Source: Dyella sp. 2HG41-7
GTDB lineage: Bacteria > Pseudomonadota > Gammaproteobacteria > Xanthomonadales > Rhodanobacteraceae
Direction: 5' to 3'
DNA length: 64,000 bases
NCBI RefSeq assembly: GCF_021390675.1
Contig: NZ_JAJEJV010000004.1
Coordinates: 930,001 to 994,000 of the forward strand
This document shows, one piece after another, positions 27,689 to 36,607 of the stretch. Below the pieces are notes generated by a model that was not told the DNA's origin, searched no databases, and saw nothing but the letters and a program-made list of their open reading frames with translations. The translations under genes were made by a program, and so were the position numbers. Numbering within the stretch: position 1 is the first letter of the stretch; each line of letters starts with the position of its first letter.

Positions 27689-28003
27689 TTAATCTTCGTC
27701 GCTGCGCAGCGCGCGGAACAACAAGAACAACGCGCCTACCGTGCCCGCAACGATGGCGGCCGTCGCGACCGGATGACGCGTGGCGTGTCGACGCAAACGG
27801 CGATACTGGTAGTTGGCTTCGTCGGCCAGATCCTCCGCCCGCCGCGCGATACGCTTGCTGGCATCGCCGCGACTGAAGCGGCTGACGGCGCGGCGTCCGC
27901 GAGACAGCAGATCGTCAGCCGTGTCGGCGGTACCGTTCGCGTACTCGCGCATGCGGCTGCCAAGGTGGTCGAGTCGGCGTTCGATGTCGGCTTGCCTGCT
28001 CAT
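27689..28003 (-). CDS. DUF883-like membrane-anchored protein (ElaB/YqjD type)
   Basis: A 104-residue protein; the ATG at 28003 follows AAGGAAGGA and gives MSRQADIERRLDHLGSRM. A charged helical region is followed by a single C-terminal membrane helix (HPVATAAIVAGTVGALFLLFRAL) and a short RSDED tail. This layout is that of the ElaB/YqjD family, C-tail-anchored inner-membrane proteins reported to associate with ribosomes in E. coli. Identity is by layout, so the assignment is moderate. Confidence 0.7.
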   Translation of the reverse strand: MSRQADIERRLDHLGSRMREYANGTADTADDLLSRGRRAVSRFSRGDASKRIARRAEDLADEANYQYRRLRRHATRHPVATAAIVAGTVGALFLLFRALRSDED

Positions 28004-28137
28004 GGCGCTATTCCTTCCTTCGCATTCCGGGTTATTGACCTTGCCAGCGGCCACGTGAGTGGGACGTTAACCGCGCGTTGACATTCAGCCATAGCTTTTC
28101 TCGCTTGCCTAGAGCTTCTGACGCACGCGCAGTGAAT

Positions 28138-29382
28138 TCAGGTGGACGATGATTCCATATGCAACCGCTGGCGCCGACGCAGGCTGGGAAACATGGCCAT
28201 CCACAATCCCACCACGACGAGGGTGCCGATACCGCCCACCACCGCCGAGCCGACCGCACCCAGCCACGCGGCCACCATGCCGGATTCGAATTCGCCGAGC
28301 TGGTTGGACGTGTTGATAAAAATCGCATTGACCGCGCTGACGCGCCCGCGCATGGCATCGGGCGTATCCAGCTGCACCAGCGAGCCGCGGATCACCATGC
28401 TGACCATATCGAACGCACCCAACGAGAACAGTGCGAGCAACGAAAGCCACATCACATTCGACACGGCGAACACCAAGGTCGCCACGCCGAAGCCGGCGAC
28501 CGACGCAAACATGATCTTGCCGACGTTGCGTTCCATGCTGTGACGCGCCAGCCAAAACGACATCAACAAAGCGCCGACGGCGGGCGCCGCGCGCAACAGA
28601 CCCAAACCCCAAGGACCGGTGTGCAGAATGTCCTTGGCGAAGATCGGCAACAGCGCCGTCGCGCCGCCGAGCAGCACCGCAAAAAGATCCAGCGAAATCA
28701 CGCCGAGAATATCTTTGCGCTCGCGGATGAAATGCACGCCGGCGAACAATGTTTTGAGTGTGGCCGGTTCGCGTTTCGGCGGCGCCTGTTCGTAGCGCAA
28801 CTGCGACACCATGACGGTGGAAATCAAATACAAGACGGCCGATACCGCATACACGACACCCGGGCCCGCGACGTAAAGAAAACCGCCCAAGGCCGGTCCC
28901 ATGATCATCGCCGCCTGCATCGCCGAACCGTTCACAGCCATCGCGCGCGGCAGTAACGCGGGCGGCACCAACGCCGGCACCATCGATTGCATCGATGGCG
29001 ATTCGAATGCCTTGGCCGTGCTGATCGTAAAGAGCAGCAGCAAGATGCCCACTTCGTCGATGGCGTGCAGCAGCGTCAACGTGGTGAGCAGCACGATCGC
29101 CACCCATTCGACAATCTGCCCGATCAACACGATGCGTCGCCGATCAAGCTGATCGGCAAGATGTCCCGCAGGCAACGCCAGCAACACGGATGGAAAAAAT
29201 TGCACCAGGCCGATCAGGCCCAGATCGAACGCGCGCCCCGTCATCGCGTAAATCTGCCAGCCCACGGCGACCGAGAGCATTTGGAATCCGAAGCTGGATG
29301 CGGTGCGCGCGCACCAAAAGGCGATATAGGCGCGGTGATCGAAGAGCGAGTCTTTCGAACCAGGCGAAGCAGGGGATGACAT
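28138..29382 (-). CDS. MFS transporter, EntS-like exporter family
   Basis: A 414-residue protein with the usual hydrophobic segments of an MFS carrier. FWCARTASSFGFQMLSVAVGWQIYAMTG in the first helices, the loop GHLADQLDRRRIVLIG (motif A), and MRGRVSAVNAIFINTSNQLGEFESG are typical of the MFS_3/EntS group, which exports enterobactin and other small molecules. No siderophore biosynthesis genes lie nearby, so the substrate is open. It is divergent from the LytTR regulator, with 109 bases between. Confidence 0.87.
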   Translation of the reverse strand: MSSPASPGSKDSLFDHRAYIAFWCARTASSFGFQMLSVAVGWQIYAMTGRAFDLGLIGLVQFFPSVLLALPAGHLADQLDRRRIVLIGQIVEWVAIVLLTTLTLLHAIDEVGILLLLFTISTAKAFESPSMQSMVPALVPPALLPRAMAVNGSAMQAAMIMGPALGGFLYVAGPGVVYAVSAVLYLISTVMVSQLRYEQAPPKREPATLKTLFAGVHFIRERKDILGVISLDLFAVLLGGATALLPIFAKDILHTGPWGLGLLRAAPAVGALLMSFWLARHSMERNVGKIMFASVAGFGVATLVFAVSNVMWLSLLALFSLGAFDMVSMVIRGSLVQLDTPDAMRGRVSAVNAIFINTSNQLGEFESGMVAAWLGAVGSAVVGGIGTLVVVGLWMAMFPSLRRRQRLHMESSST

Positions 29383-29491
29383 GCGGGATCCTTATCCGAA
29401 GCCGGCATTATCTCCGGTGGCGCGAAGATCGCGCAAAGCGGCGCCATGAGGAAAGACAATGCCTGCCGTCCTCTCTATGTAGAATCCCGTC

Positions 29492-30364
29492 ATGGAGATA
29501 CGCCAAGGCTTCACCTTCGAAAGCTTTCAGCGCTGGCGGCGATCGTTCGAGATCGGATTCTGGCCAGCGTTCTTCGTCGTCAACACGCTTTTCAACGGCA
29601 TGGTTTCGATGATGGATCATCGCGACCTTCCGCCCTGGCAGCCGTGGACGTGGGAGACGAGCAGCAGCGTCGTCATGTTGGCCTTGGTACCCGCCCTGGT
29701 GTGGGCATCGCGGCGCTGGCCGATTCGTTTCGGAACTTGGCAGACGAATCTGCCGAGGCACCTTGCTTACAGCGTGCTTTTCAGTCTGCTCCACGTGGTC
29801 GGCATGGTGGCGCTCCGCAAAATCGTCTATGCGATGGCCGGTCTTCATTACGAATTCGGCTCATGGTGGACGGACTTCGGCTACGAATACCTCAAAGACG
29901 TGCGCTCGTATTTTTGGATACTGGTGGCCATCGCGTTGTATCGATTCTGGGTCGTGCGTTTTCAAGGCGAAGCGCGTTTGCTTGAGGAGCCGGACGTCGG
30001 ACCGCCGGTGGAATCCATCGAACAGCCCGAACGCTTTCTGGTGCGAAAACTCGGAAAGGAATTTCTACTCGCCGCGCGCGAGATCGAATGGCTGCAAGCG
30101 TCCGGCAATTACGTGAACCTGCATGTGCGCGGTCGCGACTATCCGTTGCGCGCCACCATGGCCGGTATCGAAGCACGGCTGGATATGCAGCGTTTCGTGC
30201 GCGTGCACCGCAGCTATTTGGTCAACCTGGATTTTCTGGCCGAAATCGAACCGCTGGATACCGGCGATGCACGGCTTTTGATGCGTGATGGGGTGACGAT
30301 TCCGTGCAGCCGACGCTACCGCGCTGCGCTTCGGGATCGCTTCGGGCAGTCCGCCGCCGCATAA
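29492..30364 (+). CDS. Membrane-bound LytTR-family transcriptional regulator
   Basis: A 290-residue protein. The first ~155 residues contain four hydrophobic segments (SFEIGFWPAFFVVNTLF, SVVMLALVPALVWA, LAYSVLFSLLHVVGMVAL, YFWILVAIALYRFWVV). The C-terminal ~100 residues are a LytTR DNA-binding domain (FLLAAREIEWLQASGNYVNL, FVRVHRSYLVN, IPCSRRYRAAL). There is no receiver domain, so the membrane part is probably the sensor. It is divergent from the MFS gene, which it may regulate, and upstream of two lipoprotein genes. Confidence 0.87.
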   Translation: MEIRQGFTFESFQRWRRSFEIGFWPAFFVVNTLFNGMVSMMDHRDLPPWQPWTWETSSSVVMLALVPALVWASRRWPIRFGTWQTNLPRHLAYSVLFSLLHVVGMVALRKIVYAMAGLHYEFGSWWTDFGYEYLKDVRSYFWILVAIALYRFWVVRFQGEARLLEEPDVGPPVESIEQPERFLVRKLGKEFLLAAREIEWLQASGNYVNLHVRGRDYPLRATMAGIEARLDMQRFVRVHRSYLVNLDFLAEIEPLDTGDARLLMRDGVTIPCSRRYRAALRDRFGQSAAA

Positions 30365-30424
30365 CGGTTGCGCCCGGCATCCGCTCGTTTCAAGCTAGCG
30401 GCCTGTCATTCAAGGATGCGGCTC

Positions 30425-31159
30425 ATGATTCGTTCGCTGTTTCGCCACGCTTTCGTTGTGACCGCCGCCTACAGCTGGCTCGCGCTCGCCGCCTGTTCGC
30501 AACAGGATCAAAACACACCATCGCAAGCGGACGCCGACAAGGCGCAAGCGCAGCAAATGACCAACGAGGCGAACCAGGAATTGACGACCTATCGTCAGTT
30601 GCTGCAGATGAAGAACGACGAGATGGCCGGCCAGCTCGGCGAAACCATCGTCAAACAATTCCCCACCAGCGATGCCGCGAAAGAAGTGCAGCAGACGCTG
30701 CCCGACGTCGAAAAGCGTTGGAAAGAAACCAGCGAAAAGCGTCGCCTTACGGCGCTGTGGGCGTATCAAGTCGGCCCGATGGAAGGTGGCACGCAATCCA
30801 CGGCGAGTCTGTATTCCACGCGCCCATCTGGCGATCATGTAGTGAGACTTGTGTTGCGCCGTCATACCCAATGGGGACAGAGCGTGTTCTTGTTCGGTAA
30901 TGGGCATGGTTTCGTCTGCAAGGGCAATTGCACGATCCAGGCGAAGTTCGACGACAAGCCGCATCCGTTGCGCGCGTTCCTGCCGACCACGGGCGAGCCG
31001 GCCATGTTTATTCGCGACGACAAGGCGTTTATCGACGCCATGCAGAAAACCAAGCGCATCACCATGGATGTGGAAATGCAGGACGGCGGCAAGCAAACGT
31101 TGTTGTTCGAAGTAGGTGGTTACGATTCGTCGAAATGGACGCCGGTCGGCAAGAAATAA
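30425..31159 (+). CDS. Predicted lipoprotein of unknown function
   Basis: A 244-residue protein. The ATG at 30425 has AAGGA upstream (30412-30416). The N-terminus is a lipoprotein signal with lipobox SWLALAAC (C24). A Gln/Ala-rich helical part (about 30-95, NEANQELTTYRQLLQMKNDEMAGQLGE) precedes a beta-rich domain (VVRLVLRRHTQWGQSVFLF…GFVCKGNCTIQAKFDDKP) with two close cysteines. It is probably periplasmic and membrane anchored. I do not recognise the family. Confidence 0.8.
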   Translation: MIRSLFRHAFVVTAAYSWLALAACSQQDQNTPSQADADKAQAQQMTNEANQELTTYRQLLQMKNDEMAGQLGETIVKQFPTSDAAKEVQQTLPDVEKRWKETSEKRRLTALWAYQVGPMEGGTQSTASLYSTRPSGDHVVRLVLRRHTQWGQSVFLFGNGHGFVCKGNCTIQAKFDDKPHPLRAFLPTTGEPAMFIRDDKAFIDAMQKTKRITMDVEMQDGGKQTLLFEVGGYDSSKWTPVGKK

Positions 31160-31231
31160 ACGCTGTGGCTGTGCACTGGCCGCAACGTGGTGCGTTAACG
31201 GCGTATGGCCCGGTTAAGGAGTACAGGCGTT

Positions 31232-31705
31232 ATGTCGAAGATGCAGATCCTTGGTTTTGCGCTATTGGGTGCGCTGCTAGCGGCGTGCTCGAGCGTGCCT
31301 TACGCGCAACGTATGCAACAGCGCCAGCAGGCGTACAGTGCCGCCGCGGGCGCGCCGGTGCGCAGCTTCCGTTTGATATTCGGCGCGCAGATTTATTCGT
31401 GGGAGCCCCTCAGCGACTCTCAGCTGGTGGTGTACACCGTGCCCAACAAGGCATATCTGTTGGACTTGTGGCCTTGCAACAATCTCACCTTCACCAACGC
31501 CATCGGTCTGACCAGTTTCGCCAATACGGTGCAATCGGGTTTCGATAAAGTGCTTACCGGACGCCCGTATATTCCGTGCATCATCAAGCAAATTCGTCCG
31601 GTGGACTTGACGCAGTTTAAGTTGGAGCAAGAAAGCCAACGCCACGTCGATAGCGTTCCGCGCAGCGATTCGGGCGCACCGCCGCCGTCAGGTAACAGCG
31701 GCTAG
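31232..31705 (+). CDS. Small lipoprotein, DUF6491-like
   Basis: A 157-residue protein; the ATG follows AAGGAG at ten bases. Lipobox LLAAC (C19). The conserved part (VRSFRLIFGAQIYSWEPLSDSQLVVYTVPNKAYLLDLWPC…PYIPCIIKQIRPVDL) with two Cys resembles DUF6491, a family common in Xanthomonadales and without known function. The C-terminal tail is Ser/Pro/Gly rich. Likely in one unit with the zinc-ribbon gene, which starts six bases after its stop. Confidence 0.75.
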   Translation: MSKMQILGFALLGALLAACSSVPYAQRMQQRQQAYSAAAGAPVRSFRLIFGAQIYSWEPLSDSQLVVYTVPNKAYLLDLWPCNNLTFTNAIGLTSFANTVQSGFDKVLTGRPYIPCIIKQIRPVDLTQFKLEQESQRHVDSVPRSDSGAPPPSGNSG

Positions 31706-31711
31706 AACACG

Positions 31712-31984
31712 ATGCGCGAGCCGGAGATCTACTGCCCGAAATGCACCTGGCGTCCGCTCGCGACGAGCCGTTGGCTTTGTTCGCACAACATGGGCGGTTG
31801 CGGTACGAACTGGAATACGTTCTGGACCGGTGGCGTTTGTCCTGGCTGCGGATATCAATGGGAAATCACGGCATGCCTCGCATGCCGGCAATTCTCGCTG
31901 CACAAGGATTGGTATCACTGGCCCCGGCCTGCGGAACACGACGAGCACCAAGAACGCGAGGCGGAGGAAACCGCTTCGCGTTAA
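31712..31984 (+). CDS. Small zinc-ribbon-like protein
   Basis: A 90-residue protein with three Cys pairs (CPKC, CPGC, CLAC) plus C23/C30, suggesting two zinc-binding knuckles, followed by an acidic His/Glu-rich tail (PAEHDEHQEREAEE). It starts six bases after the lipoprotein gene, which supports translation as an operon partner. No family or role recognised. Confidence 0.65.
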   Translation: MREPEIYCPKCTWRPLATSRWLCSHNMGGCGTNWNTFWTGGVCPGCGYQWEITACLACRQFSLHKDWYHWPRPAEHDEHQEREAEETASR

Positions 31985-31993
31985 ACGTCGCTG

Positions 31994-32815
31994 TTACTGC
32001 AGAAACAATTTTTCGCTGATTTTCGCCAGCGGTTTTTCGACGACCTGCTGCAGGCGCGGCGGCAGATTGAGCGGTTTCAGTAGCATTTTCACCGTCATCT
32101 CAGCCGGAATATGTCGGCGCAACAATGCCTGCGCGGGACCGGCCACTTTCTGAAACTGGACGTTGTCGCCTTTGTGCTGCGGATAGCACTGATTGAAAAC
32201 GTGGCGTAGCGCGATATCGCTGTCTTCGTTGCGAATTTCGTTGACGCGACGAAGCACCGCGCGAAACACCTTGTAACGTCCCAGCTGCTCCTGTTCGCGG
32301 TAGCGCTGGAAATGCTGATAAAAGTGCTTGTAATGGCGCACTTCGTCACTCTTGATGTGATGCGTCAGCTGCTTGAGCACCGGCTCGTCGACGATGTCGT
32401 TCAAGGCGCGATAGAGGCTCGCGGTGCCGGTTTCCACCACGCAGCGCGCCGCCAGTTCGAGGCCGCGCGAGGGTTCGAGCTGCTCATCGGTACACAACGC
32501 GCCGTAGTCGTTCCAGAACGCCTGGAAGCCGGCGTTCCAGTCGAATTCCGGCCATACATGCTGCACGTAGGCGGCGAGGGCGCGGCCGTGCTGCATTTCC
32601 TCATGCTCCCAGTGTTCGCGCAGCCAGCCTTGCAGCTCCAGGTCGCCGTCGAAATGGGCGATCAGGTTATGGGTGTAGAGATCCGATCCGCTTTCGACGA
32701 AAGACGCGCTGCACAACAGCATGAAGAGATTCTCGTCGTGCCGTACGCGCGCCATGTCGATCTCGGCGAAATTCAGACTTTCCAGAGTCCAAGGCAGGAC
32801 GATGCTGTAATCCAC
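31994..32815 (-). CDS. Ferritin-like diiron/helical-bundle protein
   Basis: A 273-residue protein from a GTG at 32815, which has AGGA seven bases ahead; upstream residues in the frame are poor. Two metal-binding-type helices can be seen: HWEHEEMQHGRALAAY and SDEVRHYKHFYQHF, giving an E..H…E..RH pattern, plus FVESGSDLYTHNLI. This is the ferritin-like superfamily, perhaps with oxidase or hydroxylase activity. The C-terminal ~60 residues (LLRRHIPAEMTVKMLLKPLNL…) are outside the bundle. Function is unknown. Confidence 0.75.
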   Translation of the reverse strand: MDYSIVLPWTLESLNFAEIDMARVRHDENLFMLLCSASFVESGSDLYTHNLIAHFDGDLELQGWLREHWEHEEMQHGRALAAYVQHVWPEFDWNAGFQAFWNDYGALCTDEQLEPSRGLELAARCVVETGTASLYRALNDIVDEPVLKQLTHHIKSDEVRHYKHFYQHFQRYREQEQLGRYKVFRAVLRRVNEIRNEDSDIALRHVFNQCYPQHKGDNVQFQKVAGPAQALLRRHIPAEMTVKMLLKPLNLPPRLQQVVEKPLAKISEKLFLQ

Positions 32816-32925
32816 GTTGCGTTTCCTGTGCAAATAGCCACCCGGTCTATGACAGATCGGGGACAACAGGATAAACGGTGAACGACCGTCCGGATTAATA
32901 CAAGCCGACCTGGCTCTTTTTATGC

Positions 32926-33342
32926 CTACCGGACGACGGTCACCGGCACATGGGCCCCGGCCAGCACGTCCTCGGATACCGAGCCCAATAGCCAGCGGCC
33001 CAGGGCGCCGCGTACGGTATGGCCGATCACGATATGGTCGATGGGGTGCTGCCGCACCTGGGTAAGCAGGGCGTCGCCCGGGCTACCGTGGGTAATTTCC
33101 AGGTCTACCAGGGCGTCGACATCGGCGGCCAGATGGCGCAGCTCCTGCTGCAGCTCCCGGGTCCGTTCGGCGGCCGAGTCGGTCATCATCAGGGCGCAGG
33201 CGTCGGCGCCGCCTTGGGTCACCTGCAGTACCGAAACGACTCGCACCCGACCGTTGCAGGCCCTTGCGATGTCCATGGCGAAACGGAAGGCGCGCTGCGA
33301 ACTTTCGGAGCTGTCGTAACCGACGAGCGAATACTTGGGCAT
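32926..33342 (-). CDS. Universal stress protein (UspA family)
   Basis: A 138-residue single-domain Usp. The N-terminal strand is YSLVGYDSSESSQRAFRFA, and the C-terminal ATP-binding pattern G-x2-G-x9-G-(S/T) is seen in GHTVRGALGRWLLGSVSEDVL, followed by AHVPVTVVR. Usp proteins bind ATP and support stress survival. It is monocistronic on the minus strand beside the ferritin-like gene. Confidence 0.92.
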   Translation of the reverse strand: MPKYSLVGYDSSESSQRAFRFAMDIARACNGRVRVVSVLQVTQGGADACALMMTDSAAERTRELQQELRHLAADVDALVDLEITHGSPGDALLTQVRQHPIDHIVIGHTVRGALGRWLLGSVSEDVLAGAHVPVTVVR

Positions 33343-33602
33343 GTTTCCTCCATCGCCAGAGCACCCGTGCCGCGTTCCAGTGTGCGCGGCGCGTTGTTAG
33401 TTAATCATCAAGCGATAGGAAACAACAGAAGGGCAGCATGCCGTCGATACGGACGGAGGGCCTGTGGCGCGTCAACGGCGGCATCACAAAAACTTGCCGA
33501 TCCTGAACGCGCCACGGCGATCTTGGCGTTTTGTTCAGATCGCCGCGCCGACACTTTCCCCCACGGCGTGGACGAGCCATGCCGATGCGTAAGGAGACCC
33601 CT

Positions 33603-34061
33603 ATGAGTAAGCGTACGTTCGGTTTGACGGCTGCGATGGTGCTGTGCGCCGGTGCCCTGACGGGCCTGCCCGCTATGTCGGCGCACGCAGCGAAAGCGCC
33701 GGTGAAGTGCCACCTGACTTATAGTCTTTCGGGGTGGTCGGCCATTTACCAGCATGCCGAAGGGCATGGCAGTGTGACGTGCGATAACGGACAGGCTTCC
33801 GCTGTGACGATCAGCATGCACGGCGGCGGACTGACGGCCGGTAAGTTCCACGTCAGCGGTCGTGGCGATATCAGCAATGTGTACGGCATCAGCGATGTGT
33901 ACGGCAGCTACGCGCAGGCCGGCGCTTCGGCGGGTGTGGTGCGTAGCGGTACGGCTCAGGTGTTGAGCAAGGGCACCACGTCCATCGCGCTTAGCGGTAC
34001 GGGCGAAGGTATCAACCTTGGCGTAGCGATCGACGCGTTCAAAATCGAACCGGCCCGCTAA
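33603..34061 (+). CDS. Exported protein of unknown function
   Basis: A 152-residue protein; the ATG has AAGGAG six bases upstream. Cleavable signal peptide to about residue 29 (SAHA|AK). The mature part is small, Gly/Ser rich and beta-like (GSVTCDNGQASAVTISMHGGGL…, DVYGSYAQAGASAGVVRSGTAQVL). It faintly recalls small periplasmic YSC84/EipA-like proteins, but this is not secure. Monocistronic. Confidence 0.78.
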   Translation: MSKRTFGLTAAMVLCAGALTGLPAMSAHAAKAPVKCHLTYSLSGWSAIYQHAEGHGSVTCDNGQASAVTISMHGGGLTAGKFHVSGRGDISNVYGISDVYGSYAQAGASAGVVRSGTAQVLSKGTTSIALSGTGEGINLGVAIDAFKIEPAR

Positions 34062-34166
34062 GGCGCAACACGTTCCAAGCGATCGACGAAAGGCGCCTTG
34101 CGGCGCCTTTCGTTTGTGCGCGTCAGCGTATACTCCGTTCCACCTTGTGCAGTGGGAGTTTTGTCC

Positions 34167-34715
34167 ATGCGTCGCTTGTTGATCGCGCTTGCGATGATTG
34201 GCCTTTTAGGCCTTTCGGCTATTCCTGCGCTTGCCGAAGTGCATGGAGGAAATCCGCAAGTAGGCCAGCCGACGCCGGCGTTTCGCCTGCAGGATCAAAA
34301 CGGTCACTGGCGCAGTCCGGCCGATTATCACGGCCATTGGCTCGTGCTGTATTTCTATCCGAAGGATTTCACGCCCGGCTGCACCACCGAGGTCTGCACG
34401 TTCCGCGATGAGGTCGTCAAATTGCGTCAGGCCGGTGCGGACGTCGTCGGCGTGAGTCTGGATAATGTCAAATCGCATACGGAATTCGCCGCGAAATACC
34501 ACGTGCCGTTTCCGCTGCTTTCCGATGCGAATCGCCAGGTCGCTATCAGCTATGGCGTGCTGACGTCCGCGGTCGGATTCCATTTCGCCAAGCGCACCAC
34601 GTTTCTCATCGACCCGAACGGCAAGATCGCGAAGATCTATCGCGACGTCGATCCCAAGGAAAACGCAGGCCAAGTGCTGACCGATCTCGGCACGTTGAAG
34701 AAGGCTGCCGCCTGA
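34167..34715 (+). CDS. Exported peroxiredoxin, BCP/AhpC-TSA type
   Basis: A 182-residue protein with a signal peptide (MRRLLIALAM…PALA), so periplasmic. The thioredoxin-fold peroxidase has C72 (peroxidatic) and C77 (resolving) in PKDFTPGCTTEVC, the Cys-x4-Cys spacing of BCP, followed by VVGVSLDNVKSHTEFAAKY and TTFLIDPNGKIAK. It reduces peroxides using thiols. BCP proteins are usually cytoplasmic, so export is the notable point. Its stop overlaps the start of the next gene by one base. Confidence 0.9.
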   Translation: MRRLLIALAMIGLLGLSAIPALAEVHGGNPQVGQPTPAFRLQDQNGHWRSPADYHGHWLVLYFYPKDFTPGCTTEVCTFRDEVVKLRQAGADVVGVSLDNVKSHTEFAAKYHVPFPLLSDANRQVAISYGVLTSAVGFHFAKRTTFLIDPNGKIAKIYRDVDPKENAGQVLTDLGTLKKAAA

Positions 34716-35242
34716 TGCTCATTTCACGTTTCGATTCGGGTTTGCGAAAGAAACCCGGCTTCGCCTGGTGGCGCATGTTGACCTGGGTATTGCTGCTGTT
34801 TGCCGCATTCGGCGGCGTGCAATACATCCATCACGCGCAGCAAGTGTGGGGCGCGATGCAGAACGTGTCGTCTGGCGACACCGACAGCGCCAAGGCGCTG
34901 CGCGACATGCTGACTTGGGACCTCGGTTATCTCGCGGCGTCGCTGGTGGTGATCGTCGCTTGCGCCGGATGCATCATGCGGCAAGCCTGGGCGCGTTCGG
35001 TGCTGCGCGCGGTGGCCCTGGTGCTCTGCGTGTGGAGCGCTTATCGCGGCGTGCTGCTGTGGCATCAATGGAGTGCGCTCGATCAAGCGGGCGACCCGTC
35101 TCTTCTGCAATTGGCCGAATTCAAGCGAGTGCTCCTGACCACCCTGGCGCTTAGGGTCGTTGCAGTCATTGCGTTGCTATGGCTCGCCTGGCAGTTGGGC
35201 CAGCCCGCGGTACGCCTGCAATTTCGGCCACGTCCAGGCTGA
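34715..35242 (+). CDS. Membrane protein of unknown function
   Basis: A 175-residue protein with four predicted transmembrane segments (about 20-38, 68-90, 93-112, 139-160). Its start codon overlaps the peroxiredoxin stop (TGATG), indicating translational coupling. A membrane partner for the periplasmic peroxiredoxin is conceivable but speculative: there is only one cysteine pair candidate (C83, C86 region) and no known motif. Confidence 0.75.
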   Translation: MLISRFDSGLRKKPGFAWWRMLTWVLLLFAAFGGVQYIHHAQQVWGAMQNVSSGDTDSAKALRDMLTWDLGYLAASLVVIVACAGCIMRQAWARSVLRAVALVLCVWSAYRGVLLWHQWSALDQAGDPSLLQLAEFKRVLLTTLALRVVAVIALLWLAWQLGQPAVRLQFRPRPG

Positions 35243-35306
35243 TTCAGCGGCAGTTATCCCGTTGCCCTTTATCGCTGTGAGCCTTCGAGCGATGGAGAGT
35301 GGCGAC

Positions 35307-36059
35307 ATGCGTGTAAACCGTTGGCAGGCTGCGTGGGTGCTGATGCTCGCCGGAGGCTGTCTGCACGCGCAGGATCTTTCTACCGTTTGCCATGCGACCA
35401 GCAGTTACGACCTGACCGTGCAACCGAGCCGGTTGACGTTCGATCGCGCTTCGCCGGCGCCGACGCGCGTCGTGATCGGTTCCGGCAGCCTGCAGACCGA
35501 CGGGCAGGCGGTGTCGCTCAATGCGGAAGATCAAGATCGCGTCGCGCTGTTTCTGCGTGAGACCGAAGCGCTGGTGCCGCGCGTCAAAGCCGTCGTGCAG
35601 CGCGGCGTGGATATCGCGGTGCAGGCAATCCAACAGGAGTCGGCCACGCTCAATCTCGACGACGAAACGCGTGTTGAACTGCAGCGTCGCCTGCAAACCG
35701 ATGCATCGAATCTGCACCAGCGCGTCGCCGCGAGCGAAAGCACGCACGATTGGCACGGCGATGCCGCCAATCAATATGCCAATCAGTTGATCAGCGATAT
35801 TGCGCCATTGATTGCCGGGTCGCTGGGACAACAGGCCATCACTGCCGCGATGAGCGGCGATTTGCAGCAAGCGGCGGCGTTGCGCGATCAGGCTTCGAAT
35901 CTGGCGAGCGGTTTTCAGCCCCGTCTGCAACAGCGGCTGCAGGTGTTGCGACCCGACATTCAGGCGCTGTGCCCGGATATTCAGCGCCTGTCGGCCTTGC
36001 AGGAAGGGTTGCGCGCGAGCAATGGACGTCCGTTGAATCTTATTCAGGTCGGCCAATGA
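35307..36059 (+). CDS. DUF2884 (YggN-like) exported protein, copy 1
   Basis: A 250-residue protein; the ATG at 35307 has GGAGAG at about seven bases. Signal peptide to LHA|QD. The N-terminal strand SYDLTVQPSRLTFD, then LQTDGQAVSLNAEDQDRVALFLRETEALVPRVKAVVQRGVDIAVQA, matches the DUF2884/YggN pattern; the rest is helical. It is a periplasmic protein of unknown role. A paralogue with the same layout is at 40465. Confidence 0.82.
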   Translation: MRVNRWQAAWVLMLAGGCLHAQDLSTVCHATSSYDLTVQPSRLTFDRASPAPTRVVIGSGSLQTDGQAVSLNAEDQDRVALFLRETEALVPRVKAVVQRGVDIAVQAIQQESATLNLDDETRVELQRRLQTDASNLHQRVAASESTHDWHGDAANQYANQLISDIAPLIAGSLGQQAITAAMSGDLQQAAALRDQASNLASGFQPRLQQRLQVLRPDIQALCPDIQRLSALQEGLRASNGRPLNLIQVGQ

Positions 36060-36167
36060 AACCTCAGCTGAGCGAAAGGTCCTTATGACAGGTGTATTTA
36101 ACCGCCGCTAAGTCCTTGTCCTGCAACATGTCGCCCATCGTGGACCGCCCAGGCAGGAAACGACCTC

Positions 36168-36605
36168 GTGTCGCACGCAATCCAACATCTGTGTAATGGC
36201 CTGATCCGCCGCAGCATCGAGCTGCGCGCGCTGTATCGCCATGCCGCGACGCAGGTGGGCGAACCCGGGTTGCGTACGGTGCTGGAAGAAGAGGCGCAGT
36301 CCCTGAGCCAGGTCATCGCCGAATTGCAGGCGCAAATGCGCAGTCACGACAACGCGCCGGCAACGCGGCGTCGCGTGATCGGCGCGGTGCGCTATCAATT
36401 CGACACGCTGATACCGCGCAACGACGACGCCTGGATACGTTTGTTAGCGCACCATGAGCAAATCCTTTTGCGCGCGTTCGAACGCAGCCTTTCGAAGCTG
36501 GGCCCCGGCGATATGACCACGGCGCTGCGTCGCCAGCTGTCGCGCTTGCATTCCATCGACCTGGATATGAATAGCCTGTCCAAGGCGATCGGCGTCGGGC
36601 ACTAA
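36168..36605 (+). CDS. DUF2383-like four-helix protein
   Basis: A 145-residue protein from a GTG with AGGAAA upstream. Four amphipathic helices are apparent; LCNGLIRRSIELRALYRHAATQV…EEEAQSLSQVIAELQAQMRSH and VIGAVRYQFDTLI resemble DUF2383/PA2169-type ferritin-like bundles. No metal ligands are clearly conserved. Two bases separate it from the DUF924 gene, so they are one operon. Confidence 0.65.
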   Translation: MSHAIQHLCNGLIRRSIELRALYRHAATQVGEPGLRTVLEEEAQSLSQVIAELQAQMRSHDNAPATRRRVIGAVRYQFDTLIPRNDDAWIRLLAHHEQILLRAFERSLSKLGPGDMTTALRRQLSRLHSIDLDMNSLSKAIGVGH

Positions 36606-36607
36606 GC

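Noticed and set aside
28138-30364. Siderophore export locus around the EntS-like MFS gene
   Set aside because: No siderophore biosynthesis, reductase or Fur box was recognised nearby; only the transporter family supports it.
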